From contig SXSO01000154.1 in assembly GCA_005792205.1 (NCBI GenBank), positions 1-27,923 on the forward strand: DNA of 27,923 nucleotides. The letters are read 5' to 3'. The stretch's first letter is position 1; every line of letters starts with the position of its first letter. The notes beneath the pieces are model-generated. The model was not told where the DNA came from and did not search any database. It saw nothing but the letters and a program-made list of their open reading frames with translations. Positions 24,741 to 27,923 of this stretch are shown piece by piece. The translations under genes and the position numbers were made by a program. The DNA is from Bacteroidota bacterium. GTDB lineage: Bacteria; Bacteroidota; Ignavibacteria; UBA10030; F1-140-MAGs086.

Positions 24741-24785
24741 GACTGAGATTCGGTCGTTTTATTAAACATCCTACATTTTGTAGGA
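24741..24785 (+). promoter_or_regulatory. Two hairpins in the flagellin mRNA leader
   Basis: GACTGA-GAT-TCGGTC (24741-24755, one G-T wobble) would sit at the very 5' end of a transcript from the sigma-28-like promoter. TCCTACA-TTT-TGTAGGA (24769-24785, perfect 7-bp stem) follows, 33 bases before the ATG. Such 5' stems often stabilise abundant mRNAs; the role here is inferred. Confidence 0.5.
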
Positions 24786-24818
24786 ACTTTTATTAACAAT
24801 TTAAATAATAATATTATT

Positions 24819-25664
24819 ATGGCAATTAACGTATTAGGCGCATTAGCTGGTGCAAATAAAGCATTAGCAGCAAATCAATTAGGATTAGCAACAGGAAAAA
24901 GATCAATCGGAAGCGATGAAGCAGGTTATATGGTCGCAAGAAGAGCAGAAACATCATCACGTGTTCATGGTTCAGGTAGCGGAAACGCAGCAGATATGCA
25001 AGGCATTCTCAGTGTTGAAATCGCAGTTCTTGAAGCAATGGAAGCAGATATGATTCGTGAACAAGAACTTGCAGTTGCATACAATACTGGAGCAACAACA
25101 CTTTCTTCAGATGATTTAGCAGCAATTGAAATGGAAGCATCAGCAATTGCAAACAAATGGAATGATGATCAAAATGCAACATATGCAGTGAATGGTTATG
25201 TTATGTCAGATGGTTCAATGGATTTTTCAACAGTTCAATTAGGTGAAGGTTCAACAGTTGCAGGCGGCGCATCATCACATTTGTTTTTTGGTGCAACTGC
25301 TTCAACATTTAGAGCATGGGCAGATCTTTGGGATGCATCAACTCTTGACAGAGGAGCAGATATAAGCGGTGGAGCTTTCGCAGCAGCAACAGTTGCATTT
25401 GATCAAGGAGCAATTGAAACAGCATTAGCAGATATTCGTCAAGAAATTACACGTCTTTCAGGATTTAGTGAACAACTTGATTTGAATATCGCAATCAATG
25501 ATGCAACAGCAGCAGCAAACAATGCATATGCTTCACGAAATGAAGATGTAGATACAGCAGCAGCAACAATTGCGCAAACAAAGCTCTCAATTTTGAGCCA
25601 AATTGCAACAGCACAAGTAGCAGCAGCAAATGGAGCATCTAACAATGTTCTTGGCTTATTCTAA
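24819..25664 (+). CDS. fliC: Flagellin (short, divergent)
   Basis: 281-residue filament subunit, exported by the flagellar type III system. The N-terminal D0/D1 helices are recognisable (ATGKRSIGSDEAGYMVARRA aligns with the usual 'SSGLRINSAADDAAGLAIS' region; EMEADMIREQELAVAYN aligns with the 'RMRELAVQAAN' segment). The C-terminal helix ends ILSQIATAQVAAANGASNNVLGLF-like, matching the 'QANQ-PQNVLSLL' end. The central variable domain is small (about 115-200). The protein starts some 8-10 residues late, lacking the usual RINTN motif; no start codon exists further upstream in frame. Ala is about 21% (59 of 281), there is no Cys, and the gene is visibly richer in G+C than its neighbours. It has its own sigma-28-like promoter and terminator, so it is probably monocistronic. 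Confidence 0.92.
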   Translation: MAINVLGALAGANKALAANQLGLATGKRSIGSDEAGYMVARRAETSSRVHGSGSGNAADMQGILSVEIAVLEAMEADMIREQELAVAYNTGATTLSSDDLAAIEMEASAIANKWNDDQNATYAVNGYVMSDGSMDFSTVQLGEGSTVAGGASSHLFFGATASTFRAWADLWDASTLDRGADISGGAFAAATVAFDQGAIETALADIRQEITRLSGFSEQLDLNIAINDATAAANNAYASRNEDVDTAAATIAQTKLSILSQIATAQVAAANGASNNVLGLF

Positions 25665-25698
25665 TTGAAAACAAGAGCAATATCTTTATAAGATTAAG

Positions 25699-25732
25699 TG
25701 GGAGGTGTATTTTATATTCCTCCCATTTTATT
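25699..25732 (+). terminator. Rho-independent terminator after flagellin
   Basis: TGGGAGG (25699-25705) pairs with CCTCCCA (25719-25725) over a 13-base loop, followed by TTTTATT. G+C-rich stem in an A+T-rich region, 34 bp after the flagellin stop. Confidence 0.85.
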
Positions 25733-25787
25733 AAAAAAATAAGCATTAAAAATTTTTTAATGAATTAATTTATAGACGTTATCTGTT

Positions 25788-25795
25788 TATATTTG
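25788..25795 (+). promoter_or_regulatory. Possible -7 box for fliS-fliD
   Basis: TATATTTG fits TAnnTTTG, but no TTG stands at the -33 distance. If used, transcription would begin near 25801, after the GTG at 25798, so the next in-frame GTG (25822) would be the fliS start. Confidence 0.3.
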
Positions 25796-25797
25796 AA

Positions 25798-26181
25798 GTG
25801 GAAGAAAATATAAAAAAACCAGTGAAGCCCAAAAATTTTGGAGCATCTCAATACAAAAAAAATGTAGAAATTGGTTTATCAAATGTTGAAAAACTTATCA
25901 AAGTTTACGATTTGGCAATTTATCAGTTAGAAAAAAAAGATGCAGATGGAGCAAATAAAGCAATCACTGAACTTATTATGTATTTGAACTTCCATAGATC
26001 AACACCGCAAGATGTAAGAAAACTTGCAACTGATTTTTTAAGTATATATCAATTTTGCAAATCACAAATTAGGCAAGAAAAATTTGATGTTGCAAGAAAA
26101 ATGCTTGTAGAATTAAGAGATGCTTGGAAACAATCAAATCAAACTCAAAAAGAAGAACGAACAAAATCATTACAAAAATAA
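25798..26181 (+). CDS. fliS: Flagellar export chaperone FliS
   Basis: 127-residue helical protein. FliS binds the C-terminal helix of flagellin in the cytoplasm and stops premature polymerisation before export. The pattern fits the four-helix FliS fold: ASQYKKNVEIGLSNVEKLIK (the 'Y-x-x-N/Q ... S/T-x-x-K-L-I' start), VYDLAIYQLEKKDADGANKA, an LNFHRSTPQDVRKLATDFLS helix, and CKSQIRQEKFDVARKMLVELRDAW, very like the family's 'LLEELRDAWE' end. Start is a GTG at 25798; another GTG at 25822 (MKPKNFGASQY) is possible. Position between flagellin and fliD supports the call; in many genomes fliS follows fliD instead. Confidence 0.87.
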   Translation: MEENIKKPVKPKNFGASQYKKNVEIGLSNVEKLIKVYDLAIYQLEKKDADGANKAITELIMYLNFHRSTPQDVRKLATDFLSIYQFCKSQIRQEKFDVARKMLVELRDAWKQSNQTQKEERTKSLQK

Positions 26182-26220
26182 TACAACTGGGAAATTTCAA
26201 ATAAAAAATTTTAGTTTATT

Positions 26221-27720
26221 ATGGCAACAATAGCAGGAGCGCAAGGACTTTCAACAAATTCACAAGTTGATCAATTAATTGCTCAATATAGAGCACAAAA
26301 AGAAGCTCCGATTAAAGCATTAAAAAATAAAGTTACAAATTTAAATAAAAAAGTAACTGCATACGGTGATATAGAAACAAAACTTAAATCACTTGTAACT
26401 TCATTAACTAGTAATTTAGTTACAACCAATACTATACAAAATTCAGATGGAACATTTCAACAAACTAAAAATACTTCTGAAAAGTTTGATGCAAAAACAG
26501 TAACATCAAGTGATGATACTATAGTTTCGGTTTCTGTAACTGATGAGGCAATCAGCGGAACATTTGATATTTTAGTAAATCGTTTAGCAAAATCAGATTC
26601 AATTTTTTCTTCGCAAGTTATAACAAACGATACCGATCTTGCATCAGCAGGAAACGATGTTGGAACTTTAATTATCAATGGAGTTGAGACAGAAATTTCT
26701 GTTGATTTGACTGGAGACGAAACTAATAAACAAGTTTTACAAAAAATTGCAACAGCAATAAATTCAAGCGGAGCATCTGCAAAAGCAACCGTTGTAAATG
26801 ATTCATCTACAACAAGTCGGCTTTTAATTACAGCATCATCTTCAGGAACTGAAAACGCAATATCGTTTACTGCGGGTTCACTTTTTAATTCAATTGGATT
26901 AAATGATGATGTGAATACAGCAAGAACGGCATATACTTCAGCAAATGCGGGATTTCAATTGACCGATTCAACTCAACTTGATTCAAGTTTTAAATTCAAC
27001 GGTGTGGAAATGACAAAAAGTTCCAACACAATTACTGATTTACTTGATGGTGTTACTTTGAACTTAAAACAAATTCAGCAATCAACAGATACTCCAGTTA
27101 TAATAGCAACATCGCTTGATAAAGATTCTGTGAAAAAAAGAGTTGAACAATTTTTTTCTGATTACAATGAAGTTATAAAAATCATCAACACAAAAACAAA
27201 TAGAAAAACAGGAGATCTTGCAAACGATTCAATTTTTTCAGGAATCAAACGAACACTTGCCTCTATTATGAGAACTGCTGTAGGTTCAATTACAATTGAA
27301 GGTGCTCCAAGTTCTCTTTACCTAATTGGAATTGAAGCAGATGATGATGGAACCTTATCCATAAAAGACACAACAAAGTTTAATAGTTATCTTGATGAAA
27401 ATGTTACGAAAGTTGCTGATATTTTTGTAAGTAAAAATGATGATGATGAAGTTGCACAAGGAATTGTTCATCAACTTGAAACATACATTAAAACAATAAC
27501 GGATCCAAATACACAACTTGACGATTCAGTTGAGTTAACAAAACAGCATATTAAACGCGTCAATGCACAAATTGCAAGATATCAAGTAAAAGTAGATAAT
27601 GAAGTTTTAAAATTTCAAGATGAGTTTTCAGAAATGCAAACAATTGTGCAAGCACTTTCAAGACAATATGCTTCAATTCAACAATTTACAAGTGGATTAT
27701 TGGGTTCAGGTAATACGTAA
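26221..27720 (+). CDS. fliD: Flagellar filament cap protein FliD (HAP2)
   Basis: 499 residues. FliD forms the cap at the filament tip and folds incoming flagellin into place. The N-terminal domain has the family start GLSTNSQVDQLIAQYRAQKEAP (about 9-30), with a coiled-coil-prone helix following. A Thr/Ser-rich variable middle contains GTFDILVNRLAKSDSIFS and a DVTLNLKQ-like region (ITDLLDGVTLNLKQ). The C-terminal domain (about 305-490) carries VKKRVEQFFSDYNEVIKIIN, LYLIGIEADDDGTLSIKD and a final coiled-coil helix (KHIKRVNAQIARYQVKVDNE-like) ending near SIQQFTSGLLGSG. ATG start, 39 bp after fliS. Probably transcribed with fliS. Confidence 0.93.
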   Translation: MATIAGAQGLSTNSQVDQLIAQYRAQKEAPIKALKNKVTNLNKKVTAYGDIETKLKSLVTSLTSNLVTTNTIQNSDGTFQQTKNTSEKFDAKTVTSSDDTIVSVSVTDEAISGTFDILVNRLAKSDSIFSSQVITNDTDLASAGNDVGTLIINGVETEISVDLTGDETNKQVLQKIATAINSSGASAKATVVNDSSTTSRLLITASSSGTENAISFTAGSLFNSIGLNDDVNTARTAYTSANAGFQLTDSTQLDSSFKFNGVEMTKSSNTITDLLDGVTLNLKQIQQSTDTPVIIATSLDKDSVKKRVEQFFSDYNEVIKIINTKTNRKTGDLANDSIFSGIKRTLASIMRTAVGSITIEGAPSSLYLIGIEADDDGTLSIKDTTKFNSYLDENVTKVADIFVSKNDDDEVAQGIVHQLETYIKTITDPNTQLDDSVELTKQHIKRVNAQIARYQVKVDNEVLKFQDEFSEMQTIVQALSRQYASIQQFTSGLLGSGNT

Positions 27721-27780
27721 CATAAAATTGATTACTTATAGAATAGAAAATTTTTTTAAAAAAACATATTAAATACAAAA

Positions 27781-27923
27781 ATGACAAAAATTTCAAGCAT
27801 TGATAAAAAATACCAACTTATTCAGGTTCGTGAAAAAAACGAACAACAAGAAAATAAAAAAAATGGTCAAGAACAAAAACATAAATCATTGAAAAAAATA
27901 AACGAAAAAAGTCGTTCTACAAA
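27781..27923 (+). CDS. 5' part of an unrecognised ORF downstream of fliD
   Basis: An open frame from the ATG at 27781 runs off the window end (47 complete codons, no stop). It begins MTKISSIDKKYQLIQVREKN and is then strongly Lys/Gln/Asn/Glu-rich with no hydrophobic segment. Position, 60 bp after fliD and in the same direction, suggests a flagellar gene, but no family can be named from this fragment. The low-complexity start could be a disordered tail of a type III-exported protein. Confidence 0.5.
   Translation, partial: MTKISSIDKKYQLIQVREKNEQQENKKNGQEQKHKSLKKINEKSRST

Larger units (their letters stand above)
24281..24818. other. 538-bp intergenic regulatory region upstream of flagellin
   Basis: No gene is supported here. 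In order it holds: about 95 bp with no recognisable signal; repeat copy 2 with a promoter-like pair (24378-24514); a second AAAACACTCT arm (24517-24526); a perfect CRP-type palindrome (24619-24638); a small hairpin CGCTA-TTT-TAGCG (24656-24668); a sigma-28-like promoter (24705-24732); and two hairpins in the presumed flagellin leader. No terminator was found for the upstream secreted-protein gene. Confidence 0.7.

Noticed and set aside
24747..24818. Possible N-terminal extension of flagellin that would restore the usual length
   Set aside because: The frame is open back to a TGA at 24744, but it has no ATG, GTG or TTG before 24819, and it would read through the leader hairpin.

Overview
The window looks like a piece of a flagellated member of the Bacteroidota/Chlorobiota group, most likely Ignavibacteria-like. 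This is inference; no database search was possible. The evidence is: very A+T-rich DNA; genes mostly without a Shine-Dalgarno sequence; Bacteroidota-style -7 promoter elements (TAnnTTTG); a secreted protein ending in a type IX secretion (T9SS) sorting domain with the QNFPNPFNP signature; and a flagellar locus, which is uncommon in classical Bacteroidetes but found in Ignavibacteria and relatives.

Layout. 1-228 holds one copy of a dispersed intergenic element. 229-1203 (minus) is phosphate acetyltransferase. 1219-5790 (plus) is a tight run: miaB, a sigma-54-type activator without a sensor domain, an LptE-like outer-membrane lipoprotein and a processive family 2 glycosyltransferase. 5839-10617 (plus) carries an active/inactive pair of M16 peptidases, an M20 dipeptidase and a PduO-type cobalamin adenosyltransferase. 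It ends at a hairpin terminator shared with a convergent HI0933/YhiN-type flavoprotein (10764-12008, minus). 12067-16503 (plus) carries cysS, a monofunctional proline dehydrogenase and an OPT-family transporter, followed by a strong terminator. 16670-24280 (plus) is probably one transcription unit: a giant periplasmic TPR protein, an unrecognised acidic protein, uridine kinase, a small secreted protein, a stand-alone PqqD-like protein and a T9SS cargo protein with seven FG-GAP-like repeats. 24281-24818 is a long regulatory intergenic region. 24819-27720 is the filament locus, flagellin - fliS - fliD, followed by an ORF cut by the window end.

How the genes fit together. Most are housekeeping: acetyl-phosphate metabolism, tRNA modification and charging, peptide import and degradation, proline oxidation, pyrimidine salvage. 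Two envelope themes stand out: the LptE/glycosyltransferase run for the outer membrane and surface polysaccharide, and the TPR/PqqD/T9SS run for secreted proteins. The filament locus supplies the flagellin, its export chaperone and the filament cap.

The most interesting material is non-coding. An element of about 140 bp occurs at the left edge and again upstream of flagellin. Each copy has a -7-like box, a long imperfect stem and a heptamer repeated at 21-bp spacing. Between the second copy and flagellin lie a perfect CRP-consensus palindrome, a sigma-28-like promoter and two leader hairpins. No CRISPR, tRNA, rRNA, insertion sequence or prophage was seen.
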